DNA of 64,000 bases from Pseudomonadota bacterium (GCA_021325365.1 JAJPHF010000152.1:1-64000); one strand, 5' to 3'. Shown: positions 7,601-16,116, counted from the first letter of the stretch. The notes: generated by a model not told the origin, from the letters alone. Made by a program: numbers and translations.

Positions 7601-7851
7601 GGCGCTTTCGGTTGCTCGGCGCGCGGCCCCACGTCCAGCACCACGTCGGGCCCGGCCGCCGAGTCCTCGCCGGGATTCTCGTGGTAGTCCGGGTTCTCGC
7701 TCATAGTGAGGAAGTGGCCCAGCCTGTCGTACGTGCGCGTGTACGGGCGCCCGTGGGTGGGCAGCGCGCGCAGGCTAGCGAGGCTCCAGATAAACGTTGC
7801 CAGCAAGACGGCGACGAGCGCGCTGATGGCCCAGGCGACGAGATCGGTCAC
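7597..7851 (-). CDS. Small single-pass membrane protein
   Basis: An 84-residue protein with one N-terminal membrane helix (LVAWAISALVAVLLATFIWSLA) and a polar tail rich in Pro, Asp and Glu. I do not recognise the family. The start is GTG 7851, which overlaps the stop of the upstream PRC-barrel gene as GTGA, so the two are probably translationally coupled. It closes the transporter/PRC operon that begins at 9820. Confidence 0.6.
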   Translation of the reverse strand: MTDLVAWAISALVAVLLATFIWSLASLRALPTHGRPYTRTYDRLGHFLTMSENPDYHENPGEDSAAGPDVVLDVGPRAEQPKAP

Positions 7852-8183
7852 GGCGTCTTCTCCGGCATGGAATCCGCTGTCCGCACGGCCGTGGCCGCCT
7901 CCGCGTCGAGGCGCGCGAGCGCCGCGGCGTCTACCCGAAGGCGGATGTCTCGCCCGATCCGCGCTACCAGCTCCCACGGGATCTGGCGCGCGGCCGCCGG
8001 ATCGAGCTGCGCCACGCGCTTGAAGGAGATGCGGCGCAGCAGGCTGCCAGGCCCGACCAGGAGCGCGGTGACGTAGAGCCGCTCGCCCCGCGCCTCGGCG
8101 GCAAGATCGGCCACGCGGCCGATCCGCTCGCCATCGGCGGTGACCACCGGTTTGTCGATGAGTGCCTGATAGTACAGCTCCAT
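7848..8183 (-). CDS. PRC-barrel domain protein
   Basis: A 111-residue protein beginning MELYYQALIDKPVVTADGERIGRVADLAAEARGERLYVTALLVG, the PRC-barrel pattern of a conserved Gly-x-x-(Gly) turn and alternating strands. PRC barrels serve as adaptor or sensor domains. Its neighbour at 8204 is of the same kind, and both stand downstream of an Nramp-like transporter, so a role in regulating metal transport is plausible. The C-terminal half (WELVARIGRDIRLRVDAAALARL) looks like a second small strand-helix unit. Confidence 0.75.
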   Translation of the reverse strand: MELYYQALIDKPVVTADGERIGRVADLAAEARGERLYVTALLVGPGSLLRRISFKRVAQLDPAAARQIPWELVARIGRDIRLRVDAAALARLDAEAATAVRTADSMPEKTP

Positions 8184-8203
8184 GCGAAGGCCCCCGCGCC
8201 CGC

Positions 8204-8572
8204 CTACGAGCCGGGCAGCCGGCAGATAAACCGCCGCGCCACGGCGTCCTGCACGACGAGCAGGCACGCGGCGGCGCGGTCCACGTCCAAGTGTACGACC
8301 ACGTCAATGGCCGTGACGTGCGACCAGGGCAGCGTGACCGGCCGCGGGTCCGCGACGCCGAGGAGACGATAGGTCTGGCGGGCCAGCCACTCCACCCAGC
8401 GCGGCAGGTGGCGGCTGAGCGCGAGCGGCCCCGTGATGATCGCGGCGACCTCGGGCAGCGCGCCCTCGGGGGCGTCGTTGGGCACCACCAGCAGCAGGTC
8501 GTCCACCTTGCCCGCGCGCAGTCCGTGGACGTCCAATAGCTCCTTGTCCACGACATGCTTGCCCAGGTCCAT
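8204..8572 (-). CDS. PRC-barrel-like protein
   Basis: A 122-residue protein with LDVHGLRAGKVDDLLLVVPNDAPEGALPEVAAIITGP at the N-terminus and TLPWSHVTAIDVVVHLDVD near the end, matching the PRC-barrel/MgtE-N associated fold. GAGGAGG lies upstream of ATG 8572. It is 12 bases downstream of the Nramp-like stop at 8585 and 20 bases before the next PRC gene, giving a compact four-gene operon. Known Chloroflexota and actinobacterial Nramp genes have similar PRC companions, whose job is not established. Confidence 0.7.
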   Translation of the reverse strand: MDLGKHVVDKELLDVHGLRAGKVDDLLLVVPNDAPEGALPEVAAIITGPLALSRHLPRWVEWLARQTYRLLGVADPRPVTLPWSHVTAIDVVVHLDVDRAAACLLVVQDAVARRFICRLPGS

Positions 8573-8584
8573 GCTAAAGCCTCC

Positions 8585-9820
8585 TCAGGAGCCGCCGCCC
8601 GTGAGCACGAGCAGCGGGATGACGGCCAGCGTCACGGCGCCGAGCACGACGAGCATCACCGTGGCGACGACGTTGGTGGCGAGGGTATTCTTCTGGTCGC
8701 CCATGTAGTCGGCGTCGTTGGCCACGATCAGCAGCGGCAGGAACGTGAAGGGCAGCGTGGCCGCGGCCAGCGCCAGGGTCACGATCGTCAGCTGGATTGG
8801 GTCGATGCCGCTAGCAGCGAGCGCCACCGCCAGCACGAGCATGACCAGGTAGCCGAGGTGGAAGACCGGCGCCTGGCGCGGCCGGCCCTTCTTGCCCCAG
8901 TCCCAGCCGAAGTACTGGCAGACGGCGTAGGCGCCGCTCAGCGCCGTCTCGAGGCCGGCGCCCATCGAGACGGCGAAGGCACCTAGGATGAACAGCGCCC
9001 AGCCCCAGCCGCCGAGCGCCTGCTGGATGGGCTGCCCGGCGTCGCCCAGCGTGTTCACGTCGGCGCCCTGCGGATAGAGCACGAGCGCGGCGCCGACGAT
9101 CAGCGCGAAGGCGATGCCGGCGCCGAAGATCGACCCGAGCACGGACGTTACGCGGTTCACCAGCAGGTCTTCGCCCGTCCACTCGTCCTCTAACGCGCCC
9201 GACGAATAGAAGTAGAACTGGTAAGGGGTCATGTAGCCGCCGAGCAGGCTGATCCCCGCGAACAGGTAAGCCGGCAGCGAGTCGACGTCGGCGAGCGTCG
9301 GGTGGACGACGGCGCGGCCGATCTCCCCCCACGGCGGCATGAGCTGGACGAGCGCGACCACGCTGACCAGCATGGCGAGCCCGAGCAGCGCGCTGCCGTT
9401 CTCCAGCGCGTCGAAGCTGCTCTTCCAGAGGATGAGGGTGAGCAGCAGCGCCGTGACGACGATCCCGACGCGATAGGGCAGCTGCGTCGCGAGCTGGAGG
9501 GCGAGCGACATGCCGGCGATCTCGACCACCAGCGTCAGGGTATTGACGATCGCCGTCGCCACGAGCGGGAAGAGCGCCAGGCGAAAGCCGAGCCGGTCGC
9601 GGATCACGTCGAACAGCGTGCGGCCGGAGGCGATCACGACGCGCCCGGCCATGTCGGCGTAGACGACGAGGCCGATCACGCCGGGTACCAGCGTCCAGAG
9701 CAGCGCGAAGCGGTAGTGGGCGCCCGCCTGGGCCGACGTGATGATACCGCCCATGTCGACGAAGCCGCCGACGGCGGTCAGGATGCCGAGCGCCAGGCTG
9801 CTCACGCGCTTCATCGACAT
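8585..9820 (-). CDS. Nramp-like divalent metal transporter with altered metal-site motifs
   Basis: A 411-residue membrane protein with about eleven hydrophobic helices in the LeuT-type Nramp arrangement. The helix-1 metal motif, normally DPGN, reads VDMGGI, and the helix-6 motif, normally MPH, reads YMTPYQFYF, so the metal-binding methionine position carries Thr. Loss of that methionine is seen in Nramp-related magnesium transporters, so the substrate may be Mg2+ or another hard cation rather than Mn2+/Fe2+; this is inference. ATG 9820 gives the normal short N-terminus; an upstream extension is Arg/Pro-rich and unlike the family. Confidence 0.85.
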   Translation of the reverse strand: MSMKRVSSLALGILTAVGGFVDMGGIITSAQAGAHYRFALLWTLVPGVIGLVVYADMAGRVVIASGRTLFDVIRDRLGFRLALFPLVATAIVNTLTLVVEIAGMSLALQLATQLPYRVGIVVTALLLTLILWKSSFDALENGSALLGLAMLVSVVALVQLMPPWGEIGRAVVHPTLADVDSLPAYLFAGISLLGGYMTPYQFYFYSSGALEDEWTGEDLLVNRVTSVLGSIFGAGIAFALIVGAALVLYPQGADVNTLGDAGQPIQQALGGWGWALFILGAFAVSMGAGLETALSGAYAVCQYFGWDWGKKGRPRQAPVFHLGYLVMLVLAVALAASGIDPIQLTIVTLALAAATLPFTFLPLLIVANDADYMGDQKNTLATNVVATVMLVVLGAVTLAVIPLLVLTGGGS

Positions 9821-10165
9821 GGCTGGGCCCCGGGCAGGACACCGCCAAAGGCGGGGCGCGGGGCCGAGCACCTGGTCGGCGCTCGCGGACCGCGGCTCTC
9901 TGGGCGGCTGGCCCATGGGCGCGGAGCGCCGCGAGCCAGGCTGGGCCAGCGCGGCGAGTGGCGGTCTGGGGCCGTGCGGAGAGCGCCGCCGCCCGGACAG
10001 GCACCGCTTCGCAAACTGTATCCTAGCGCTTGCATGCGGCAGGAGACGCAATAACAGTGCCATCTGTGCTGGGTTCCAAGGATGGTGTGCAGTTTGAGCG
10101 CCGCCCAGCCTACATGCCATCCTGGCCCAGACGCTTAGCGGGCGCGCCGGCCGCGGGGCAGCCTC
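9821..10165. other. Gene-free interval upstream of the transporter
   Basis: About 345 bases without a supported gene. A fold-back with AGGATGG (10079-10085) and CCATCCT (10117-10123) is the only clear structure, and its first 45 bases resemble 4967-5010. I looked for a yybP-ykoY or M-box leader on the minus strand and found no convincing match. Confidence 0.4.
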
Positions 10166-10915
10166 CTACTCGCCCATGCGGATGCCGCGCAGCAGCAGGT
10201 GGCCGGTGAGCGAGCGGGCGTCGTCGCCGACGAGCATCAGCACGAGGCCCACGGCGTCCTCGGCCGAGTGGAGCGGCAGCGTTTGTCGCAGCCGGGCGAT
10301 CTCCTCGTCGGACTTCGTGCCGCGCCACATGGCGGTGTCGGTCGTGCCGGGGGCGATAGCGTTGACGGTGATGCCGTGGGGCGCCATCTCCAGCGCCACG
10401 GACTTGGTGAAGGCGATTACGCCGCCCTTCGACGCGGCGTAGTGCGAGCCGCGCGCCTGCCCCTCGACGCCGCGCGCCGACGCGAAATTGACGACGCGCC
10501 CGCGGCGCCGCGGCACCATGTGGCGCAGGACGGCCTGGGTGCAGAGAAACGTGCCGCGTAGGTTGACGGCCAGCACGCGGTCCCAGGCCTCGACGGGCAG
10601 GTCGAGGATACTGTCGTAGCGAGTGATGCCCGCGCAGTTCACGAGGATGTCGATGGCGCCGAACGCCGCGACGGCGCGCTCGACGAGCGCCTGCACGCTG
10701 GCCGGATCGCTCACGTCGACCGGGACGGCCACCGCGCGCCCGCCCGCCGCCGTAATGGCGGCGACGGTCGCCGCGGCCCCCTCCGGCGCCAGGTCGGCCA
10801 CCACGACGGCCGCCCCCTCCGCCGCCAGCCCCCGGCACACCGCCGCGCCGATGCCGCTCCCGCCTCCGGTCACGATGGCCGTCTGTCCCGCCAGCCGCTC
10901 GCTCGCCGCCGCCAT
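10166..10915 (-). CDS. SDR family NAD(P)-dependent oxidoreductase
   Basis: A 249-residue classical short-chain dehydrogenase: TGGGSGIG nucleotide loop, VDVSDPASV, NCAGITRYDSI, NFASARGVEGQARGSHYAASKGG with catalytic Ser, Tyr and Lys, then NAIAPGTTDTAM. It is closest in style to 3-oxoacyl-ACP reductase-like enzymes, but the substrate is unknown. The C-terminus GHLLLRGIRMGE departs from the usual VDGG ending. AAGGAGAGG precedes ATG 10915. It diverges from the GNAT gene. Confidence 0.9.
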   Translation of the reverse strand: MAAASERLAGQTAIVTGGGSGIGAAVCRGLAAEGAAVVVADLAPEGAAATVAAITAAGGRAVAVPVDVSDPASVQALVERAVAAFGAIDILVNCAGITRYDSILDLPVEAWDRVLAVNLRGTFLCTQAVLRHMVPRRRGRVVNFASARGVEGQARGSHYAASKGGVIAFTKSVALEMAPHGITVNAIAPGTTDTAMWRGTKSDEEIARLRQTLPLHSAEDAVGLVLMLVGDDARSLTGHLLLRGIRMGE

Positions 10916-11147
10916 GCCTCTCTCCTTCGCGCGCTGACCCGTGCGCCGTGGCCACGGCGCGTCACTGACCGCCCCCGCCACCCGGCTGGCCCCACTATAG
11001 CCCGGCCGCGCGGCGGCGCGCACCGGCCGCGCCCGGCCGTGCGCCTGCGCGAGGGCCTGGCGTATCATCTGTCCGGGGCCGCGTCCGAGCGGCCTGAACG
11101 GGAGGACGGGATGGCACCAGCCGGGTGTCCGATGCGAGGAGCGGCGC

Positions 11148-11744
11148 ATGGCGGCCGCTGAGGGCGGGGCCGCCGCGGGGGAAGGAGCGCGCCCCAGCCG
11201 CGCGGCCGGCGAGTCGGCGCCAGCCGCCCAGCGGCCGGCGATCGCCGTCCGCCCCGCCACGCCGGCTGACCTGCCGCGCGTGTCGGAGCTCTTCGGCGCG
11301 CTGCACGCCTACAACGCGACCTTCGACAAGGCGTTCGAGCTGAGCGACGCGTGGCCCACGTACCTGGCCGAGGCGTTCACGCGCGCGGTCGACCAGCCCG
11401 ACGCGCTCTGGATACTGGCCTGGGACGGGGACGAGGCGGTGGGGCTGCTGATCGCCGAGACGCACCTCGAGCCGCCGATCTTTCGTCGCGGCCAGTGGCT
11501 TGAGCTGTCCGCGCTGTACGTGCGGCCGTCGCACCGGCGTTACGGCGTGGCGCGGCAGCTGGTGGACTACCTGACCGCTTGGGCCGAGGCGCGCGGGCTC
11601 GACGCGATCCAGCTCTACGTGAGCGCGGCGAACGTCGGCGCCCGCGACTTCTACGCGCGTCAAGGCTTCACGGTGCTGCAGGAGATCTGGCGCAAGCGGC
11701 TGGCGTCGCCCGACGCGGCCCCCGCGGTGGACAAGCCCCTATGA
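11148..11744 (+). CDS. GNAT family N-acetyltransferase
   Basis: A 198-residue protein with an Ala-rich leader of about 35 residues followed by the GNAT fold: AIAVRPATPADLPRVSELF, then LSALYVRPSHRRYGVARQLVDYL, which holds the acetyl-CoA pyrophosphate loop (R-R-Y-G-V-A), and LYVSAANVGARDFYARQGF. It transfers acetyl from acetyl-CoA to an amine; the acceptor is unknown. Its stop overlaps the start of the next gene (ATGA), so it is coupled to the lipoprotein gene, an unusual pairing. Confidence 0.88.
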   Translation: MAAAEGGAAAGEGARPSRAAGESAPAAQRPAIAVRPATPADLPRVSELFGALHAYNATFDKAFELSDAWPTYLAEAFTRAVDQPDALWILAWDGDEAVGLLIAETHLEPPIFRRGQWLELSALYVRPSHRRYGVARQLVDYLTAWAEARGLDAIQLYVSAANVGARDFYARQGFTVLQEIWRKRLASPDAAPAVDKPL

Positions 11745-12799
11745 CGACGCGAGCACAGTGGCTGTGCGGCTTCCTGCTCGCCGCTCTGCTGGCGGCCTGC
11801 GCGCCTGCTGCGGCGCCGCCGAGCGCGCCCGCGGCTCCCAGCGCGACCAGCGCGCCGAGCGCCAGCGCGACGACCCCGCCCGCGCCGCTCGCCGTGCGTG
11901 TGGCCTGGGCGGCGCCCGGCGGCTCGCTCACGCCGGTCTGGGTGGCCTACGAGCAGGGGCTGTTCCGTGAGCAGGGCCTCGACGTCGAGCTGGTGTTCCT
12001 CAGTGGCACGCGCACCGACCAGGGCGTGGTGACCGGCGACACGCCGATCGGCTTCGGCGCGAACACGATACCCACCCGGCTCGCGGGGGCCGATATCGTG
12101 GCGATCGCCGGGGTGGTCAACCGCCTGTCGTACACGCTCTTCGCGAGCGCGAGCAGCGGCATCGCCACGCCGCCGGACCTGCGTGGCAAGACGATGGTCG
12201 CGACGCTGCCCGGCTCGTCCAGTACCTCGGCGACGCTCATCACGCTGCGGCACTTCGGCCTGGAGCCGGGCCGCGACGTGCAGATCCAGCACACGCAGGG
12301 CACGCCCGAGCAGCTCACGCTGGTGGCGCAGGGCCTGGCCGACGCCTCGTTGTTCTCGCCGCCGGCGAACCTGAAGGCACTCGACCTCGGCCTGACGCAG
12401 ATCGCGAACATCACCGACCTGAACATCCCGTTCATGCAGACGGCCGTGGGCATCACCCCGGCCTGGGGGCGGGACCACGGCGAGGAAGTGCGCCGCTTCC
12501 TGCGCGCCTACGTGAAGGCGGTGGCCGTCGGGCGCCGCGACGCCGACGGCACGAAGGCGATCATCGGCAAGTACACCCAGACCGACGATCCGGCCGTGCT
12601 AGACGAGACCTACCGCTACTACCGCGAGCTGTGGGGCCGCCCGGACTTCCGCGTGCCGCCGGAGGCGGTCGCCTCGATCCTCCAGGTGATGGACGTGCCA
12701 GGCGCCGCCGCGGCGTCTCCCGACGACTTCATCGACAACCACTTCGTCGACGAGATCGCCCAGTCGGGCTGGATCGAGCAGGTCGGCGCGCTCCAGTAG
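11741..12799 (+). CDS. NMT1/THI5-like ABC transporter substrate-binding lipoprotein
   Basis: A 352-residue lipoprotein. The signal peptide ends in the lipobox LLAAC (Cys about 20), followed by a Pro/Ala/Ser linker and the periplasmic-binding fold: GLFREQGLDVELVFLSGTRTDQGVVTGD, DLRGKTMVATLPGSSS and a long C-terminal lobe. NMT1/SsuA-type proteins bind pyrimidine precursors, sulfonates or nitrate-like anions; the ligand is not predictable here. No permease or ATPase gene accompanies it. Translation is coupled to the GNAT gene through ATGA. Confidence 0.88.
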   Translation: MTTRAQWLCGFLLAALLAACAPAAAPPSAPAAPSATSAPSASATTPPAPLAVRVAWAAPGGSLTPVWVAYEQGLFREQGLDVELVFLSGTRTDQGVVTGDTPIGFGANTIPTRLAGADIVAIAGVVNRLSYTLFASASSGIATPPDLRGKTMVATLPGSSSTSATLITLRHFGLEPGRDVQIQHTQGTPEQLTLVAQGLADASLFSPPANLKALDLGLTQIANITDLNIPFMQTAVGITPAWGRDHGEEVRRFLRAYVKAVAVGRRDADGTKAIIGKYTQTDDPAVLDETYRYYRELWGRPDFRVPPEAVASILQVMDVPGAAAASPDDFIDNHFVDEIAQSGWIEQVGALQ

Positions 12800-12924
12800 C
12801 CGCCGACCGGGGCGTGCGCACACGAAGGGCCCCGCCCGAGCGCCGCGAGCGCGGCACCCGCTCAGGCGGCTCTGGGGAATTCGCGCCGGCGTCTTCGGCT
12901 GGCGGAACCCCGGCGCGCGGGCCA

Positions 12925-13141
12925 CCACGGCGTGCCGAGGCGTGGCCGCACCCTGCGGTCCAGGCCCACCAGCCCGCCACCTTCCACGCCAGGACGAGCC
13001 AGGTAGCCAGGATGAACCGGACCGGGTTCGTGCTCACCGTTCCGCCGAGCCGGTAGCTGGCGTTCATCAGGCCGCCGAAGAAGGCGGCGATGCCCGTGAA
13101 CAGGCCCACGATGAGGCCCAGCCCTATGGCTAGCTCGCCCA
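12925..13141 (-). pseudogene. C-terminal fragment of a DoxX family gene, frameshifted
   Basis: The minus strand encodes GELAIGLGLIVGLFTGIAAFFGGLMNASY and then VRFILATWLVLAWKVAGWW, closely paralleling the intact DoxX protein at 26968-27570. The reading changes frame after AGWW, and GLDRRVRPRLGTPWWP continues in the neighbouring frame. The N-terminal half is absent. This is a decayed paralogue; the stretch 12800-12924 contains nothing else I can support. Confidence 0.75.
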
Positions 13142-13311
13142 GCGGTGATGGCCCAGGCCCAGAGGTGGGCCTTCGGCTGGCGATGCTGGTATGGCGCGCG
13201 GCGTGAAGCGCATGCCATGCTCCTCGACTGATCTGTGTGAATGCTGTGGCACAAAGCGCATCCTGGGCGCCGCAGCGGTCCCGATTGCCCTGCCGCGCGC
13301 GCTGGTCTGGG

Positions 13312-13317
13312 TATAAT
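13312..13317 (+). promoter_or_regulatory. Putative -10 of the ornithine-cyclodeaminase-like gene
   Basis: TATAAT preceded by TGGG forms an extended -10 about 95 bases before the start codon. No good -35 stands at the usual distance. Confidence 0.4.
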
Positions 13318-13411
13318 GGCCCAGGGTTGGGGCGCGGAGGACGGCCAGGATGCCGGTCGGGTATGGTGCGCCGCGCCCCGCTGCCCAATCGTTGACCGCG
13401 CCGGAGAAAGC

Positions 13412-14401
13412 ATGGTACTGCTGCTGACCCACGACGACGTGCGCGCGGCGGTGACGATGGCCGACGCGGTGACGGCCATGGAACGCGCCTTCCGCGAGCA
13501 GGGCGAGGGCCAGGTGACCCAGCCGCAGCGGCTGAACGTGAAGGCCGGCCAGGGCTGGCTGCGCATGGGGCCAGCCGTGCTCGAAGCGGCAGGCTGGATG
13601 GGCTTCAAGGCGATGAACCTCTGCCCCGGCCAGGGCGTCCGCTACATGATCGCCCTGTACAGCGTGGCCGACGGCGCGCTGCACGCGATCATGGACGCGC
13701 AGCACCTGACCACGCTGCGGACCGGCGGCACCAGCGCCGTGGCCACGCGGCTGCTGGCCCGTGACGAGCCGACGACGGTCGCGGTGCTGGGCTCGGGCGT
13801 CGAGGCGCGGGCGCAGCTGGAAGCCATGCACGCGATCGGCCTGGCGCGCGGCGCCCGCGTGTGGAGCCCCACGGCCGCCAACCGCGAGCGCTTCGCGGCC
13901 GAGATGAGCGCGCGGCTGGGGATTCCCGTCGAGGCCGTGGCCGACGGACGCGCCGCCGTGCGCGGCCACGGCGACGGCGACGTGGCGGGGCTCGTCGTGG
14001 CCGCGGTCCGTTCGCCGCAGACCGTGCTGGCCGCCGAGTGGCTGGCGCCCGGCACGCACGTGAACTCGGTGGGCACGGCCCGCCCAGACCAGCGTGAGAT
14101 CGACCCGGCCACGTTCCAGCGGGCGGCGGTCGTCGTCGTCGACACGCGCGAGGGCGTGTTCGGCGAGGCCGGGGATGCGCTGGCCGCGCGCGAGACGTTC
14201 AGCCCCGACGCCGCGCACGAGCTAGCCGACCTCGTGGTGGGCCGCGCGCCGCGCCGCACCGCCCCCGCCCAGATCACCCTGTTCAAGTCCGTGGGCACGG
14301 CGGTGCAGGACGTCGCGCTGGCGGCGGCCGTGTACGAGCAGGCGCGGGCGCGCGGCTTGGGCCAGCCGCTGCCCGCCGACTTCCCTTTCGCCAAGGCGTG
14401 A
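13412..14401 (+). CDS. Ornithine cyclodeaminase/mu-crystallin family protein
   Basis: A 329-residue NAD-dependent enzyme with MADAVTAMERAFREQGEG at the N-terminus, the substrate-site region GWMGFKAMNLCPGQGVRYM, LTTLRTGGTSAVATRLLA and the Rossmann loop VAVLGSGVEARAQLEAM. The family covers ornithine cyclodeaminase, alanine dehydrogenase and ketimine reductases; the specific reaction cannot be assigned. Start ATG 13412 has CGGAGA upstream; a longer frame from 13241 adds an implausible Pro/Arg leader. Confidence 0.88.
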   Translation: MVLLLTHDDVRAAVTMADAVTAMERAFREQGEGQVTQPQRLNVKAGQGWLRMGPAVLEAAGWMGFKAMNLCPGQGVRYMIALYSVADGALHAIMDAQHLTTLRTGGTSAVATRLLARDEPTTVAVLGSGVEARAQLEAMHAIGLARGARVWSPTAANRERFAAEMSARLGIPVEAVADGRAAVRGHGDGDVAGLVVAAVRSPQTVLAAEWLAPGTHVNSVGTARPDQREIDPATFQRAAVVVVDTREGVFGEAGDALAARETFSPDAAHELADLVVGRAPRRTAPAQITLFKSVGTAVQDVALAAAVYEQARARGLGQPLPADFPFAKA

Positions 14402-14564
14402 CGGCCCCCGCGGCGAGGGAGCGATGGGCCGCCGCGTCGCGCCGCGGTCCGGCCAGTCGAGCTTCACTCGCCCCTTGCCGAGGGGTGGCGCCGGGCGCGT
14501 GCTCGCCTTGCTACCGTGCTCGCGGGTCCTGCAGTCCCGGCGTTCGCGCCACCGGAGAGGCAAC

Positions 14565-15362
14565 GTGCAACCACCACGACCCCGCATCCTGATCGTCGAG
14601 GACGAGCCTTCCGCCGCTGAGCTAGTGGCGGACGTGCTAACCACGGCGGGCTACGACGTCGAGAGCGCAGAAGACGGCGCGACGGCCCTGGAGCGCCTGG
14701 ACGCCGACGTCGATCTGATGCTGCTCGACGTGATGCTGCCCGGCGTGGACGGCTTCGAGGTGTGCCGCCGAGTGCGCGCTGCCGAGGACGAGCAACATCT
14801 GCCGATCATCATGCTCACGGCGCTGGCGAGCGACGCGCAGCGCCATGCGGGGTTCGCCGCCGGCGCCGACGACTACCTGACGAAGCCATTCAACACCCAG
14901 GAGCTGCTCGACCGCGTACAGGTGTGGCTGGCCGCGCGGCAGCGGCAGAAGGACGCGCGGCCGCCGTCCGCAACCCCGCCGCCGGCGCCGCTGCACCCCG
15001 CGGCGCCGGCCCCGCAGCCGCCGGCGCCGCCCCCCGCCGCGGGCTCCAACTCGATCGCGGAGGAGGCGCTGCGCTACGAGGGGCTGCTGACCCACCTCGT
15101 GGCCGAGGCCACGCGCCGGCCGGGGTTCCTGGCCGCCGTGCTCGTGCCCTACGCCCAGGCGCAGAGCTGGGACGAGAGCGAGCTGGCGGCCGCGCTCGGC
15201 TGTCCGCCCGCGATGCTGCCGCGACTGCTGCTGCGCGCTCGGCCGCTGCCCCACACCTGGGATCAGGATGTGGCCACCCTCGCCGACGCCTGCGGCGCGG
15301 ACGCCGCCGCCGTGAGCGCCGTCGTGCGCGCTGCGGAGGCCTGGGAGCAGGGGCGCTCATAG
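14565..15362 (+). CDS. Response regulator with receiver and unrecognised C-terminal helical domain
   Basis: A 265-residue protein. Residues 6-122 form a CheY-like receiver with the acidic pair in VEDE, phospho-acceptor Asp 55 (MLLDVMLPG), Thr in MLTAL and Lys in YLTKPF. A 35-residue Pro/Ala linker follows, then an alpha-helical domain of about 95 residues with ELAAALGCPPAMLPRLLLRARP and DQDVATLADACGADAAAVSAVVR. I have seen similar small domains only as uncharacterised Chloroflexota proteins; it is not a standard DNA-binding output. GTG 14565 follows GGAGAGG. The sigma-like gene lies downstream. Confidence 0.85.
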   Translation: MQPPRPRILIVEDEPSAAELVADVLTTAGYDVESAEDGATALERLDADVDLMLLDVMLPGVDGFEVCRRVRAAEDEQHLPIIMLTALASDAQRHAGFAAGADDYLTKPFNTQELLDRVQVWLAARQRQKDARPPSATPPPAPLHPAAPAPQPPAPPPAAGSNSIAEEALRYEGLLTHLVAEATRRPGFLAAVLVPYAQAQSWDESELAAALGCPPAMLPRLLLRARPLPHTWDQDVATLADACGADAAAVSAVVRAAEAWEQGRS

Positions 15363-15462
15363 CCTCCACGCCCACTCCCCGCCGCGTCCAGACGGCTCGC
15401 GTCGCTCCCCGGCGGCGCTGCGCCTAGACGCAAAGCCACGACTCAGCAAGGTCACAAGCCTC

Positions 15463-15505
15463 TTGACGGCTGCCGGCCGGGCGCTACAATAAGAACGTAC
15501 GTTCT
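15463..15505 (+). promoter_or_regulatory. Promoter with overlapping GAAC-N4-GTTC palindrome
   Basis: TTGACG (15463-15468) and TACAAT (15485-15490), 16 bases apart, form a strong promoter. The perfect 14-base palindrome AGAACGTACGTTCT (15492-15505) covers the expected transcription start. Its GAAC-N4-GTTC core is that of the Gram-positive LexA (SOS) box, so repression of the sigma-like gene by LexA is a reasonable hypothesis. Confidence 0.7.
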
Positions 15506-15528
15506 AGTAAGTGGAGACGGAGGCTGCG

Positions 15529-16116
15529 ATGAGTGCGTGGGCCGGGGCGCTGACCATCGGGCCGGAGCGATTGGCGCGGCGCTTCAAGCACGGCGATGCT
15601 GCCGCGCTTGCGCCGCTCTACCAGGCGGTCCAGCCCGTGCTGCGGGCCGCGCTGCACCGCGGGGCGCGGCGCGGCCTGCCCGAGGCGCTGCAGGCGGCGG
15701 ACCTCGACCAGCAGAGCTGGCTCATCCTGGCCGAGCTGACGCTGCGCTGGGAGCCGCGGCCGGGCGTCCCCTTCAGCGCCTATCTCGGCCGGACCTTCCC
15801 CTGGGCGCTCGCGCGCTACCTGCGCGCCCAGTCGCCGGCCCGGCGCGGCCGCCACTGCCAGGTGTACGCGCAGCCGCACGACCGCGTGGTGGCGGCGCTG
15901 GACGGCGCGCCGGACGCGGACGGGCGCGACTGGGACGACCAGCTCTACTGCGCGGAGCTGCTCCACGCGCTCGACCCCCAGGCGCGGGCCGCGCTCTGGC
16001 TGCACGCCGTCGAGCAGCGCTCGTTCACCGACGTCGCGCGCCTGCTCGGCGTGCCCCGCGCGACCGCCTACGATCTCTATCGTCGCGCCCTGACGAGCGC
16101 CCGCCGCGCCGCCTAG
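15529..16116 (+). CDS. Sigma-70-like/ECF-type regulatory protein
   Basis: A 195-residue protein laid out like a short sigma factor. Residues 15-110 (LARRFKHGDAAALAPLYQAV to RTFPWALARYLRAQ) correspond to region 2, and the C-terminus ALDPQARAALWLHAVEQRSFTDVARLLGVPRATAYDLYRRAL is a region-4 helix-turn-helix. Region 2 is divergent and I cannot identify a known ECF group. ATG 15529 follows GGAGGCTGCG. The gene has its own promoter and palindromic operator just upstream. Confidence 0.75.
   Translation: MSAWAGALTIGPERLARRFKHGDAAALAPLYQAVQPVLRAALHRGARRGLPEALQAADLDQQSWLILAELTLRWEPRPGVPFSAYLGRTFPWALARYLRAQSPARRGRHCQVYAQPHDRVVAALDGAPDADGRDWDDQLYCAELLHALDPQARAALWLHAVEQRSFTDVARLLGVPRATAYDLYRRALTSARRAA

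Noticed and set aside
4967..10123. Similar 45-base stretches at 4967-5010 and 10077-10123 as a repeat family
   Set aside because: The first 13 bases agree but the rest matches only moderately. Two copies are too few to call a family.
9821..10145. Manganese (yybP-ykoY) or magnesium riboswitch before the Nramp-like gene
   Set aside because: I could not find the conserved cores of either RNA on the minus strand. Only a short fold-back with AGGATGG/CCATCCT is clear.
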